The notes: a model not told the origin generated them from the sequence alone. 64,000 nucleotides of DNA from Arthrobacter sp. fls2-241-R2A-200 (GCF_030209745.1 NZ_JARVRJ010000001.1:310001-374000); one strand, 5' to 3'. Numbered from the stretch's first letter, positions 54,516 through 63,089 are shown. Program-made: numbers and translations.

Positions 54516-56432
54516 ATGGAACATCAACATGCCTTGGGTACCGCGGTCGGCTGGGGCGGGGTGGGTCCGTGGACCACGGCCCGTTCGGTACCGGGCACGC
54601 GGAGGGTTGTGGCCGCGGTAGCTACCGCGGTGATGGCGGGTTCCTTGTTGCTCGGAGCGGGCGCCCACCCGGCACGGGCGGATACGACCGTACCCGCTGG
54701 CCCCATGTCGGGAGCGGTCGCGGTGAACCAGGCGACCGACAAGATCTATGTCGATAACTATGACTCCACTCTGACGGTGATCGACGCGCCCACCAACACC
54801 ACTGCGACCGTTCAGGCCGGCATGAGCGGCCAGGGCGGGTCGGTGGTTGTAAACCCGGAGACCAACAAGATTTACTTCACCAAGGGCGACGGTTCCGGTT
54901 GTGCTTGTGGTGCCTATCTGGGGGTGATCGACGGGGCCACCAACACCACAACCGGCCTCGGCTTTCCCGTCATCCCGGGCGCAGGGATGCTGGCGGTGAA
55001 TCAGGTGACCAACAAGATCTACGCCTCCGGTGACCGTGGCACCGTGGCGGTGGTCGACGGGGCCACCAACACGAAAACCGCCGTCCCCGTCGCCACCGGG
55101 ACGGGGAAGCTGGCGGTGAACCCGGTGACCAACAAAATCTACGTCGCCCCTTCGTATGGCAGCACTGTGACGGTGATCGACGGGGCCACCAACTCCACAA
55201 CCACCGTTCCCATTGCCACCGGCTACCACCGGATGTCGGTGGCGGTGAACCCGGTGACCAATAAAATCTATGTCGCCAACCGGGACAGCAACATTTTGAC
55301 GGTGATCGACGGGGCCACCAACACCATCGACGCGAACCTCACGACCGGCAATTACCCGAGTGCTGTGGCCGTGAACCAGATGACCAACAAAATCTACGTC
55401 ACCGGGGGCACTGTGACGGTGATCGACGGGGCCACCAACACCACCGCCACCGTCGGCGGCAGCGGTGATTCCGTGGCGGTGAACCAGGCGACCAACAAAA
55501 TCTACGTCACCGGCCTCGGCCAGAACTATGCCAACACTGTGGCGGTGATTGACGGGGCCACCAACACCACCGCGGCGGTTGCCGTCGGCGGCCATTATTC
55601 GGTGGCGGTGAACCAGGTGACCAACAAAATCTACGTCACCAGCTTCGGCAATACTGTGGCGGTGATTGACGGGGCCACACCCAGGAAGGATTACAACGGG
55701 GACGGGAAGACGGACTTGCTGGCCCGGGACCCCGGTGGGAAGTTGTGGTTGTACCCGGGCAACGGCTCCGGTGGCTGGCTGGGCCGGTCCCAGGTCGGGT
55801 CCGGCTGGAACGTGATGACGGCCATCATCGGCGCGGGTGACTTTAACGGGCGCAGTGCCTCCGATGTGCTGGCCCGCGACACCGCGGGCAACCTGTGGCT
55901 ATACCCGGGCAACGGCTCCGGGGGCTGGTTGGCCCGGTCCCAGGTCGGGTCCGGCTGGAACGTGATGACGGCCATCATCGGTTCAGGTGACTTCAATGGT
56001 GACGGAAACATGGACGTGCTCGCCCGAGACAGTGCGGGCAACCTGTGGCTATACCCGGGCAACGGCTCCGGGGGCTGGTTGGCCCGGGCCCAGGTCGGCT
56101 CCGGCTGGAACGTCATGACGGCCATCATCGGTTCAGGTGACTTCACCGGTGACGGCAACATGGACGTGCTCGCCCGAGACAGTGCGGGCAACCTGTGGCT
56201 GTACCCGGGGGACGGCTCCGGGGGCTGGCTGGGCCGGGCCCAGGTCGGCTCCGGCTGGAACGTCATGACGGCCATTATTGGCTCAGGTGACTTCACCGGT
56301 GACGGCAACACTGATCTTCTCGCCAGCGACCAGAATGGCGTCCTGTGGCTGTACCCCGGTGACGGTTCCGGTGGGTGGCTTGACCGCAGCCAGGTCGGCC
56401 AAGGCTGGAACGGCATGACGGCCGTCCCCTAA
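54516..56432 (+). CDS. Secreted YVTN-type beta-propeller protein with FG-GAP/VCBS-like C-terminal repeats
   Basis: About 638 residues. An Arg-containing N-terminus and hydrophobic core (VVAAVATAVMAGSLLLGAG) ending ARA at about residue 52 suggest a Sec signal peptide. Residues about 63-385 hold eight repeats of the form VAVNxxTNKIYV...TVIDGATNT, a YVTN-like propeller. Residues about 387-638 carry an opening DYNGDGKTD and five 50-residue repeats (LARDxAGNLWLYPGNGSGGW...), FG-GAP-like with calcium-loop DxNGDGxxD motifs. It probably folds as two propellers outside the cell; ligand or adhesive role is unknown. It lies inside the accessory block. Confidence 0.82.
   Translation: MEHQHALGTAVGWGGVGPWTTARSVPGTRRVVAAVATAVMAGSLLLGAGAHPARADTTVPAGPMSGAVAVNQATDKIYVDNYDSTLTVIDAPTNTTATVQAGMSGQGGSVVVNPETNKIYFTKGDGSGCACGAYLGVIDGATNTTTGLGFPVIPGAGMLAVNQVTNKIYASGDRGTVAVVDGATNTKTAVPVATGTGKLAVNPVTNKIYVAPSYGSTVTVIDGATNSTTTVPIATGYHRMSVAVNPVTNKIYVANRDSNILTVIDGATNTIDANLTTGNYPSAVAVNQMTNKIYVTGGTVTVIDGATNTTATVGGSGDSVAVNQATNKIYVTGLGQNYANTVAVIDGATNTTAAVAVGGHYSVAVNQVTNKIYVTSFGNTVAVIDGATPRKDYNGDGKTDLLARDPGGKLWLYPGNGSGGWLGRSQVGSGWNVMTAIIGAGDFNGRSASDVLARDTAGNLWLYPGNGSGGWLARSQVGSGWNVMTAIIGSGDFNGDGNMDVLARDSAGNLWLYPGNGSGGWLARAQVGSGWNVMTAIIGSGDFTGDGNMDVLARDSAGNLWLYPGDGSGGWLGRAQVGSGWNVMTAIIGSGDFTGDGNTDLLASDQNGVLWLYPGDGSGGWLDRSQVGQGWNGMTAVP
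55716..56432 (+). repeat. Five near-identical 150-bp tandem repeats (FG-GAP part)
   Basis: Units start at 55716, 55866, 56016, 56166 and 56316 with an exact 150-bp period; the last is shortened. Neighbouring copies are nearly identical in DNA, including synonymous positions, which points to recent duplication or gene conversion. Confidence 0.92.
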
Positions 56433-56725
56433 GCCGTCGGCGGTAACGACCCGTGGAAAGGATCCTGCAATCGTTGCGGAACATGCCTGCAGACGGAGGG
56501 CCATAGGCGCCTCGCCCGGCGTCCGTGTGGACGATCGGCGTGCGGGCACCGGTGCGACATTTAGCGCCGCGAGAATGCCGCCACTTATCGCTAGGATTCA
56601 CAGGGACGTACCCCGACCTTCCCTTTCGATACAGGCACAAAGGGTCGTTTTTTGACTGTTGCGGACAGGGATCCTTGGGCACTTTGCGACTTTCCATCCG
56701 CTACACCGCGGTGGAGGATTGCAGG

Positions 56726-56947
56726 ATGAAGACCATTGAGTGGTGGCCAAAATTAGACGCCGAGGCACAGGCGTGGCTGATCGAACACAACGGCGAGGTT
56801 ATCGCCGCAGATGTGGTGAACAAGATCGCAGCAGCTGGCGGCACCGTGACATCGGACGCTTGGTGGATCGGGGACCGGGGACCCGAGGGAATTTACCTCT
56901 CCGACGAAGCAGTCGATTGGATCGAGGCAACCGCCACCGGCGAATGA
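56726..56947 (+). CDS. Small hypothetical protein, 73 aa
   Basis: A short acidic, Trp-rich protein (IEWWPKLD; DAWWIGDRGP; AVDWIEATATGE) with GGAGG 9 bases before the ATG. The middle VVNKIAAAGGTVTSDAWW resembles a small winged or ferredoxin-like unit, but no family is recognised. It lies alone between the repeat protein and the reductase gene. A longer in-frame reading upstream has no coding look. Confidence 0.62.
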   Translation: MKTIEWWPKLDAEAQAWLIEHNGEVIAADVVNKIAAAGGTVTSDAWWIGDRGPEGIYLSDEAVDWIEATATGE

Positions 56948-57094
56948 ACTGTGGGGTGACCGCGTAAGGATCCTTTCCGTTCGGAGCATCTGCTTGGCGT
57001 GGTGGTCAGCTGGCCCTCGGTGTGGCCTGACCGATCACATTTCCGCGCCATGCGGGTCTGTACAACGAAAACCGATTCACAGGAGACTGGTGCC

Positions 57095-57658
57095 ATGCGC
57101 AAACTAGCCTTCGGCATGAACCTGAGCCTGGACGGCTACATCGCCGCGGCCGGAGACGACCTCGGCTGGAGCGTACCGAGCGACGAGCTGTTCCAATGGT
57201 GGTCCGACCGGGTGGGGGAGACGGGCCTTGCGCTGTACGGGCGCAAGCTGTGGGAGACGATGAGCTCCCACTGGCCGACCGCCGACCAGCAGCCTGGCGC
57301 CACAGCGGCACAGATCGAGTTCGCCCGCCGCTGGCGGGACATGCGAAAGGTGGTGTTCTCCTCGTCGACCAGCACGGTCGGCTGGAATACCCGCCTGGTC
57401 ACCGGCGACGCGGTCACCGAGATCATCCGGCTCAAGGCCGACGACGGCGGCCCCATGGACATCGGCGGTGCCACACTCGCCGCCGCGGCCATGCGGGCCG
57501 GGCTGATCGACGAGTACGTAATCGTCACCCATCCGGTCCTCGTGGGCGGCGGCACGCCGTTCTTCACAGCCCTGGACAACTGGGTGAACCTGAGCCTGGT
57601 GGAGACCCGGACGTTTCCCGACGGCGTGGTCCTTACCAAGTACGAGACCAGGAGCTGA
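57095..57658 (+). CDS. Dihydrofolate reductase/RibD C-terminal-like protein
   Basis: A 187-residue protein of the RibD-C/DHFR-like family (NADPH-dependent reductase fold). MNLSLDGYIAAAGDDLGW at the start, LYGRKLWETM, MDIGGATLAAAAM and the C-terminal EYVIVTHPVLVGGGTPFF are typical of the YwjB/YyaP group. AGGAG 9 bases upstream supports the ATG at 57095. The substrate is unknown. A UUCG hairpin (57679-57694) lies 21 bp after the stop. Confidence 0.87.
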   Translation: MRKLAFGMNLSLDGYIAAAGDDLGWSVPSDELFQWWSDRVGETGLALYGRKLWETMSSHWPTADQQPGATAAQIEFARRWRDMRKVVFSSSTSTVGWNTRLVTGDAVTEIIRLKADDGGPMDIGGATLAAAAMRAGLIDEYVIVTHPVLVGGGTPFFTALDNWVNLSLVETRTFPDGVVLTKYETRS

Positions 57659-57678
57659 GTGCCCGACGTCGAATCAGC

Positions 57679-57694
57679 GCGGGCTTCGGCCCGC
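57679..57694 (+). terminator. GC-rich UUCG-loop hairpin
   Basis: GCGGGC-TTCG-GCCCGC, 21 bp past the DHFR-like gene stop and facing the convergent F420-type reductase gene. The stem is stable, but there is no U-tract. Confidence 0.5.
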
Positions 57695-57841
57695 CCAAAG
57701 AACTCGTGGCGCTGCGTTCGAGGCGATCGTGAGGCTCCTACCGGATCCTGTTCTAACCGCAGACGAGGCGTCCGCTGAGGGATCCCTAACCCAGGTCAGG
57801 ACGCACGGCGCCCTGACCGGTGATTGCTCGGCTCCCGCGGC

Positions 57842-58465
57842 TCAGCCGGCGAATTCGTTGACGCCGAGGGCGAAGTCCCAGTGGCCGACCCCGTTCCCGG
57901 CGAGTCCCACCGTGACCAGGCCCATTCCTTCCAGCCAGTGGGCCATTTTCAGGCCGCCGACGTCCAGCGGGCGCAGCCCGAGGCTTTCGGTGAATGCCGC
58001 CACGTCCGCCTTGGCTTGCGCATTGTCGCCCGCGATAAGGACGTTGGGCCGGCCCTTCTCCAGGACATTGCGGAAGATGGTGTTGAATGCCTTCACCACG
58101 CTGGCGCTGGCCGGGGCCACCTTGGCGACTTCCTGGGCGATCGAGGTCTCCCCGTTGTGGGCCAGCCCGTCGAACGTGGCGTTGAAGGGGTTGCTGATGT
58201 CGATGATGACCTTGCCTGCGAGGGCGTCACCGTACTCTGCGACGACAGGAACGACACCGTCGTACAACAGGGCCGTGATGACGATGCTGCCGGCCGGGAC
58301 GGCTCCCCACGTGCCCGTCGTCGTCCCGCCGCCCAGAGTCTTGGCCAGGTGATCTGCCTTGGACTGGTCACGTCCCATGACTTCGACGGTATTGCCGCCT
58401 TCCACTGCCAGGGTGCCGATAGTGCGGGCCATGTTTCCGGTGCCGATGAGGGTAATAGTGCTCAT
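57842..58465 (-). CDS. NADPH-dependent F420 reductase-like oxidoreductase
   Basis: A 207-residue Rossmann protein of the F420-dependent NADP oxidoreductase/ProC-like group. The dinucleotide loop is LIGTGNMARTIG at the N-terminus; DISNPFNATFDGL and VKAFNTIFRNVL are family blocks. Whether it uses F420 or another hydride carrier cannot be told. It lies 110 bp after the SDR gene on the same strand and is probably co-expressed under the TetR regulator. Confidence 0.85.
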   Translation of the reverse strand: MSTITLIGTGNMARTIGTLAVEGGNTVEVMGRDQSKADHLAKTLGGGTTTGTWGAVPAGSIVITALLYDGVVPVVAEYGDALAGKVIIDISNPFNATFDGLAHNGETSIAQEVAKVAPASASVVKAFNTIFRNVLEKGRPNVLIAGDNAQAKADVAAFTESLGLRPLDVGGLKMAHWLEGMGLVTVGLAGNGVGHWDFALGVNEFAG

Positions 58466-58575
58466 GAGTTGTGCTCTTTTCTTGTTTTAGAGGTGTCGCT
58501 TTGTCTTGTTGGAGATCAGTTCGTTGTGGCGACGGGAGTTGGGAGGGTTTGCCCGTGGGATTCCCGGTGTGTGGT

Positions 58576-59310
58576 TCAGAGTGCAGTGGTGCCGCCGTCT
58601 GCGACCAGTTCCAGGCCGTTGACGTAGCTGGAGTCGTCGGAAGCGAGGAACAGGGCGACTGAGGCGATTTCTTCTGGGCGGCCCATTGCCCCACGGGGAA
58701 TGAGGGACTCGAATGCGGACTTGGTTGCGTCGTCGAAAAGTTCTGCCTGTTTCGCAGTGGCGACCTGGCCGGGGGTCAGGACGTTGACCCGGATCTTGCG
58801 GTCGCGCAGTTCGTTGAGCCACACGCGGGCCCAGGCTTGCTGGACAGCTTTGCTTCCCGCGTAGAGGCTCCAGCCGGGGAATGCTCCGAGGGAGGCGTTT
58901 GATCCGGTCATGAAGATCGAGCCGTTGTCGTTGATCAGAGGCAAGGCCTTCTGGACCGTGAACAGGGTGCCGCGCGCGTTGAGTGAGAACGCGCGGTGGA
59001 ACTGTTCCTCGGTGATCTCGCCGAGGGTGGCGGGTTCGCCCATCCCGGCGCTGGCCCACAGTACATCGATCGAACCCTTCTCCCGTTTGACGGTGTCGTA
59101 CAAGCGGTCCAGATCGTCCAGGTGGGCCGCGTCACCTTGGACGGCGGTGACGTTGCGGCCGATCCGTTTGACGGCGTCATCCAGTGCTTCCTGCCGTCGG
59201 GCCTGGATGAAGACGTGCGCTCCTTCTTCGACGAACAGTTTTGCGCCGGCCAGTGCCATGCCAGTGGATCCGCCGGTTATCACCGCGACCTTGCCGTCAA
59301 GCTTTCCCAT
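58576..59310 (-). CDS. Short-chain dehydrogenase/reductase
   Basis: A classical SDR of about 244 residues from the ATG at 59310 (GGAG six bases upstream). The cofactor loop reads TGGSTGMALA instead of the usual TGxxxGIG; the catalytic set is SNAS...YAGSK, and the tail has the usual ELVADGGTTAL ending. It is divergent from a TetR gene with an inverted-repeat operator between them, so it is the probable regulated target. The substrate is unknown. Confidence 0.91.
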   Translation of the reverse strand: MGKLDGKVAVITGGSTGMALAGAKLFVEEGAHVFIQARRQEALDDAVKRIGRNVTAVQGDAAHLDDLDRLYDTVKREKGSIDVLWASAGMGEPATLGEITEEQFHRAFSLNARGTLFTVQKALPLINDNGSIFMTGSNASLGAFPGWSLYAGSKAVQQAWARVWLNELRDRKIRVNVLTPGQVATAKQAELFDDATKSAFESLIPRGAMGRPEEIASVALFLASDDSSYVNGLELVADGGTTAL

Positions 59311-59337
59311 GAGTGCTCCATTCATACGTCCCGTCGG

Positions 59338-59407
59338 CGTTAAGTACACCGAACTGAGTGCTTAACGTATCCACGTGGTTGGGCGTGGCTCAAGTTAAGT
59401 ACACCGA
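59338..59407. promoter_or_regulatory. TetR operator region between SDR and TetR genes
   Basis: CGTTAAGTAC (59338-59347) and GTGCTTAACG (59358-59367) form an inverted repeat matching at 9 of 10 positions around a 10-bp spacer. GTTAAGTACACCGA occurs at 59339 and again at 59394, the second copy 31 bp before the TetR ATG. The arrangement fits repression of both divergent promoters. Confidence 0.72.
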
Positions 59408-59437
59408 GCCGTACCCTTGGTGGGATAAGCTGGTTGT

Positions 59438-60082
59438 ATGACGGAGTTGAAGAAAGGACCGCGGGGTCTGCGCCGGGGTAGGGGCGCGCGGGAGCGCATC
59501 CTCAGCGCATCACAGCAACTGTTCCGCGATCAGGGCATCAACTGCACCGGGATGGACCAGCTCTGCGCGTCGGCTGAGGTGTCCAAGCGAACGCTGTACC
59601 AGCACTTCGCCGGCAAGGACGAGCTGATCACCGAATGCCTCCGGCAATTCGATCCCAACATCCTGCCCGAGGTCTTCGACCGCACCGACCTCACGCCCCG
59701 CGAACGACTCCTCGCCATCTTCGACATCCACGCGCCCCTGTGCCCGTTCATCGCAGCGGCCGTCGAAATCCCCGACCCTGACCACCCGGCACGCGCCTAC
59801 GCCCGCAACTACAAAAGAGATTTTGCCGCGCGGCTCACGGATACCGCCCGCGACGCCGGCGCCACCAACCCCGAGGAGCTCGGCGAGCAACTCGCGCTGC
59901 TGCTGGACGGCGCTTCGGCCCGGAGCCGGGTCCTCAACACCGACACCTTCGCCACCGCTGCCGCCATCGCAACGGTCCTCATCGACAACGCCACCCCCAG
60001 GGCAATGGCACCGGCCGGCGCCATTGCCGTCGAACACCCTGGCCAGGCCCGCGTCCTTGAACACACCCCTGGGCAGATGTGA
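59438..60082 (+). CDS. TetR/AcrR family repressor of the divergent SDR operon
   Basis: 214 residues. The HTH region (RERILSASQQLFRDQGINCTG...VSKRTLYQHFAGKDEL, in parts) is at about residues 17-65; the C-terminal domain resembles the TetR_C group that senses small organic ligands. Divergent arrangement with an SDR and shared GTTAAGTAC operators imply autoregulation and control of the SDR/F420-type pair. The ribosome-binding site is weak. Confidence 0.9.
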   Translation: MTELKKGPRGLRRGRGARERILSASQQLFRDQGINCTGMDQLCASAEVSKRTLYQHFAGKDELITECLRQFDPNILPEVFDRTDLTPRERLLAIFDIHAPLCPFIAAAVEIPDPDHPARAYARNYKRDFAARLTDTARDAGATNPEELGEQLALLLDGASARSRVLNTDTFATAAAIATVLIDNATPRAMAPAGAIAVEHPGQARVLEHTPGQM

Positions 60083-60219
60083 TCAGAAAGCTACATCGGG
60101 CAGAATAGCGAGTCGGTTGACTTGCCTGAAAACACAGTCAAGTCACCGGTCGGCGCCCACCGCTTCCGAGTACCCCTCCGGGCCCGAAGGACCACCCGTT
60201 CCGGCATTGACCTGCGTTT

Positions 60220-60250
60220 GGCCATTCATTGGAGTAATGGGCCGTTTTTT
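60220..60250 (+). terminator. Intrinsic terminator with T6 tract
   Basis: GGCCATT pairs with AATGGGCC (one bulged G) around a 9-nt loop, followed by G and six Ts. It lies 138 bp after the TetR stop, farther than expected for that gene. Confidence 0.85.
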
Positions 60251-60483
60251 CGTGTCCCAACCAAGTAGTGCAGGTCCGCGGTACTGAGTACAACAGGGTA
60301 TGTGCCGAACCAAAGCTCCCAAGTAATCGAGTACCAACTACTGGTGTACGGGGTTCATCCGAACGGCAGGATTGTTCTTGGAAGAACGGTTTAGCCCCAA
60401 GCATCACCGGGATTCCACAAGTCGCATCATCCGCATCGGTGGTCTCTTTGAGCCGATGCACCGGCCGTCGAAAGGCGGTTCGG

Positions 60484-60562
60484 CCTTGGACGAAGCCGGC
60501 GGCGACAGAGTCTTCTGAGACCGAGACTCTCCCCCCAGCCGCCGCCGGCTTCTAGGCCAAGG
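60484..60562. repeat. Nested inverted-repeat element upstream of LAL paralogue 3
   Basis: GAAGCCGGCGGC (60492-60503) and GCCGCCGGCTTC (60541-60552) are perfect arms; CCTTGG/CCAAGG (60484-60489, 60557-60562) extends them, and AGAGTCT/AGACTCT (60507-60513, 60524-60530) forms an inner hairpin. No U-tract follows, so it is more likely a leader structure or mobile-repeat remnant than a terminator. Confidence 0.75.
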
Positions 60563-60621
60563 ACCCGCGAATCGCGGAACCCAAACTTCCCGGACCAGGG
60601 ACTGCTGCTATTGGAGTGTGC

Positions 60622-63057
60622 ATGTTGCCGGATCCTTGGCTGGATGAAGAAACTGCCGAATCAGGCCTGAAGCCATCAGCCTTCCCGGACCGGACACAGT
60701 TGCTCCAGCTCATCGTTTCCGCTGTACCCTCACCTTCCACCCACGGCGTCGTGGTAGTAGGTGACCGGGGATCTGGAAAGAGCGGGTTGTTGCGGGCGGT
60801 CAAGGCGGCCCTTCCTGCCAACCTGGACGTCCGCAGCTTTGCCGGAACGCCCGAACTTGCAGCGACCCCCTACGGCATCTTGAATGCGCTCAACGAAGCC
60901 TACGAGGATCAGGGCACCCCGCCGGGATTGAATGTCCTCCGGGCTTTCACCCGCACGCTCGGTCCGGCGCAGCACTTGTTCGCCCCCGGCAATGCGCGAC
61001 GCCGGAGCCGCGGCGGTCCGCCGTCGGGCAGGCCTCCACTGGTCCTGCTGGTGGACGATATCCAGCACATCGACCAAGCCTCTCTGGCCGTCCTTCTTCA
61101 GCTGATCCCGGGGTTCGGTGCCACCCTGGTGGCCACGGCAGACAGCGGAGGGCCACTTCCGCAGGATCTCTACCAGCTGTGGGAGGACGGGTTCCTGGAG
61201 CAGTACGCGCTCCCGCCGCTGACTTTCCCGGAAGCGCATCAGGTGTGCAGGAGCATTCTTGGGGGCAACGTCCAGGAGCGAGCCAGCGCTCTCCTCTGCG
61301 CATTGAGCGGTTTCAACGTGGGTTTCCTGCGCCTTGCGATCGAGGACGCCCTTGAGGCCGGACTCCTGGTACTGCGGCACGGCTTCTGGACTATAGACGC
61401 CGGCCTGCACTGTCACTGGCCACGGGTGGTTCGCCGCGTGGAGTGTGAGAACGCCCAGCGACCCGACGAGGAACGGGAAGCACTCGAACTCGTGGCGCTC
61501 GCGGAACCGTTGCCCCTGGAGACTGTGGAGCGAAGCTATGGCCAAGTCGTCGTGGAGCGGCTGTTGGCCTCCCACCACCTCAGGCTGCTGGCGGGGCGCC
61601 CGCCCCTGATCCGGACGGCGTCCTGGCTATTTGGCGAGGGAACGCGGCGGTCGGTGCCAGCGTCGCGCAGTATCGCTTTGCGGTTGGCGGCGGATGTGCC
61701 CTCCCTGACGCCTGCATCGGCACCGACCATGCTCCGATGGTTGACGTGGACGCTCGCGTGCGGATTGCCACTGCCTGAAGAGCTTCTGCTGGCCGCGGCA
61801 CCGGCCGCTGACAGGCCCTCCACAGCAGCGCTGGCACTGCGCGCAACGGCCGCGGTGGCAGGAGTTGCGCACCGGGACGAGGTGAGGCTCGTGACGGCCC
61901 GGGCCTTGGTGGCCGAAGGCCGCCTCCGGGAAGCCGCCCTGGAGTTGCGGCAGTTGGCGGCGGCTGGAATCCCGGCCGAGGTTCGCGTAAGTGCCGCAGA
62001 CCGTCTCGCGGCCTTGGAGCTGTTAGGGGTAGTGGAAGGCGAACCGTCGGGAGTGTCGGAGGATGCCGATTCCCTGACCGGGGCCGTCAGGGAATCGGAA
62101 CGGCTGGTGCTCGCCGGCAACTTCAGGGCGGGATTGGCACCATCCTCGGCGGCAATGGACAACATTGCTGCTGATCCTCGCTTGGAGGTCTTTCGGCCCG
62201 GTGTGATCCTGAGGCACATGGTGGCCCTCAGGTACAGCCTGGCCTGGGAAGAAGCGGATGGCTTGCTGGAGTCCGCCACCGTGTACGCGCTGCCGCTGCA
62301 TGTTGCCCTCTGCCATGACGTTGCACGCGGGTACACCCAACTCAGCCAGGGGTTACTGCCGACGGCACAGCGGACGTTGGAGCCGGCGGTTGCAGAACTG
62401 TCCGACGCCGGCCTCCCGGCCGTCTACTCGCTTGCCACAGCCATGCTCGCGTATGTGGAGGCGGCCACCGGACAGACCGAACGAGCCACTGCAAGGATCA
62501 AGGAAAGTGGCGCCGCCATGGCTCGGATCGGCACCGGCCAACTCCTGCCGCAGCTCGCTGGCTTGTTCACTGCTGCAGCCCAGGATGCGGCGGATGCCCC
62601 GTCCGGTTACCTACTGCACCTGGCCGGGCGGTTCCGTGCAGAAGGACGGCCTACCCTGGAGGCCGAAGCGTTATCGCTCTCTGTGCTCAACAAGGCGAAC
62701 GCAGGTGTAGCAGCCGATGATCCAGTGATTGGCCGCTTGACTGAGGTGGCGGGGAGCCTGGACGGTGCTTGGGCCTCGTCGCTCGGTAAGTTCGCCTCCG
62801 CCCTGGGGACTGACAACCCAAGACTGCTGGAACTGGCGGGAAAGTCCCTCGCCTCGGACCGCCAGTTTGCGCACGCTGCGATGTGCTATTCCCGTGCGGC
62901 GAGCGGATATGACGCAAGTGGACGCTGGGCTGCTGGCCGGCGCGCGGCCGGCCTCCTCCAACGGCTCCCTGGCGCACTCGAGAGTGAGGTTGCTCCATCC
63001 CCGGGAGGGGTGCTGGGGACAACCGCGGGTGAGGTGGCCAACGGCACACCGTTGTGA
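60622..63057 (+). CDS. LAL-type ATPase, paralogue 3, without an HTH domain
   Basis: About 811 residues from the ATG at 60622 (GGAG five bases upstream; an earlier GTG overlaps that site). Walker A is GDRGSGKS (about residues 47-54), ATPYGILNALNEAYED follows, and Walker B is LVLLVDDIQHIDQ (Asp145-Asp146). The rest is helical, TPR-like. The C-terminus stops after RRAAGLLQRLPG plus a Gly/Thr-rich tail, where the two paralogues upstream begin their LuxR HTH; no HTH is seen. It could work as a regulatory partner rather than a DNA-binding protein. SufS follows 53 bp later. Confidence 0.82.
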   Translation: MLPDPWLDEETAESGLKPSAFPDRTQLLQLIVSAVPSPSTHGVVVVGDRGSGKSGLLRAVKAALPANLDVRSFAGTPELAATPYGILNALNEAYEDQGTPPGLNVLRAFTRTLGPAQHLFAPGNARRRSRGGPPSGRPPLVLLVDDIQHIDQASLAVLLQLIPGFGATLVATADSGGPLPQDLYQLWEDGFLEQYALPPLTFPEAHQVCRSILGGNVQERASALLCALSGFNVGFLRLAIEDALEAGLLVLRHGFWTIDAGLHCHWPRVVRRVECENAQRPDEEREALELVALAEPLPLETVERSYGQVVVERLLASHHLRLLAGRPPLIRTASWLFGEGTRRSVPASRSIALRLAADVPSLTPASAPTMLRWLTWTLACGLPLPEELLLAAAPAADRPSTAALALRATAAVAGVAHRDEVRLVTARALVAEGRLREAALELRQLAAAGIPAEVRVSAADRLAALELLGVVEGEPSGVSEDADSLTGAVRESERLVLAGNFRAGLAPSSAAMDNIAADPRLEVFRPGVILRHMVALRYSLAWEEADGLLESATVYALPLHVALCHDVARGYTQLSQGLLPTAQRTLEPAVAELSDAGLPAVYSLATAMLAYVEAATGQTERATARIKESGAAMARIGTGQLLPQLAGLFTAAAQDAADAPSGYLLHLAGRFRAEGRPTLEAEALSLSVLNKANAGVAADDPVIGRLTEVAGSLDGAWASSLGKFASALGTDNPRLLELAGKSLASDRQFAHAAMCYSRAASGYDASGRWAAGRRAAGLLQRLPGALESEVAPSPGGVLGTTAGEVANGTPL

Positions 63058-63089
63058 CCGCCCTGCGTGGGATAATTGGGAGTCCCTGA

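Larger units (their letters stand above)
60083..60621. other. 540-bp non-coding junction before LAL paralogue 3
   Basis: No supported gene. It contains a CGGTTGACTTG/CAAGTCACCG hairpin (60114-60148), a strong terminator (60220-60250), GTAC-containing short palindromes near 60280-60350, and a large nested inverted repeat (60484-60562). It is less GC-rich than its surroundings and marks the right edge of the accessory block. Confidence 0.55.

Noticed and set aside
55716-56432. CRISPR-like array of regular repeats
   Set aside because: The 150-bp period is in frame, a multiple of three, and encodes FG-GAP protein repeats. There are no spacers and no cas genes.
51449-60621. Prophage, integrative element or toxin-antitoxin/defence island
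   Set aside because: No integrase, transposase, relaxase, phage structural gene, nuclease/methylase pair or attachment-site tRNA was seen in the block; only an accessory-cassette label is supported.
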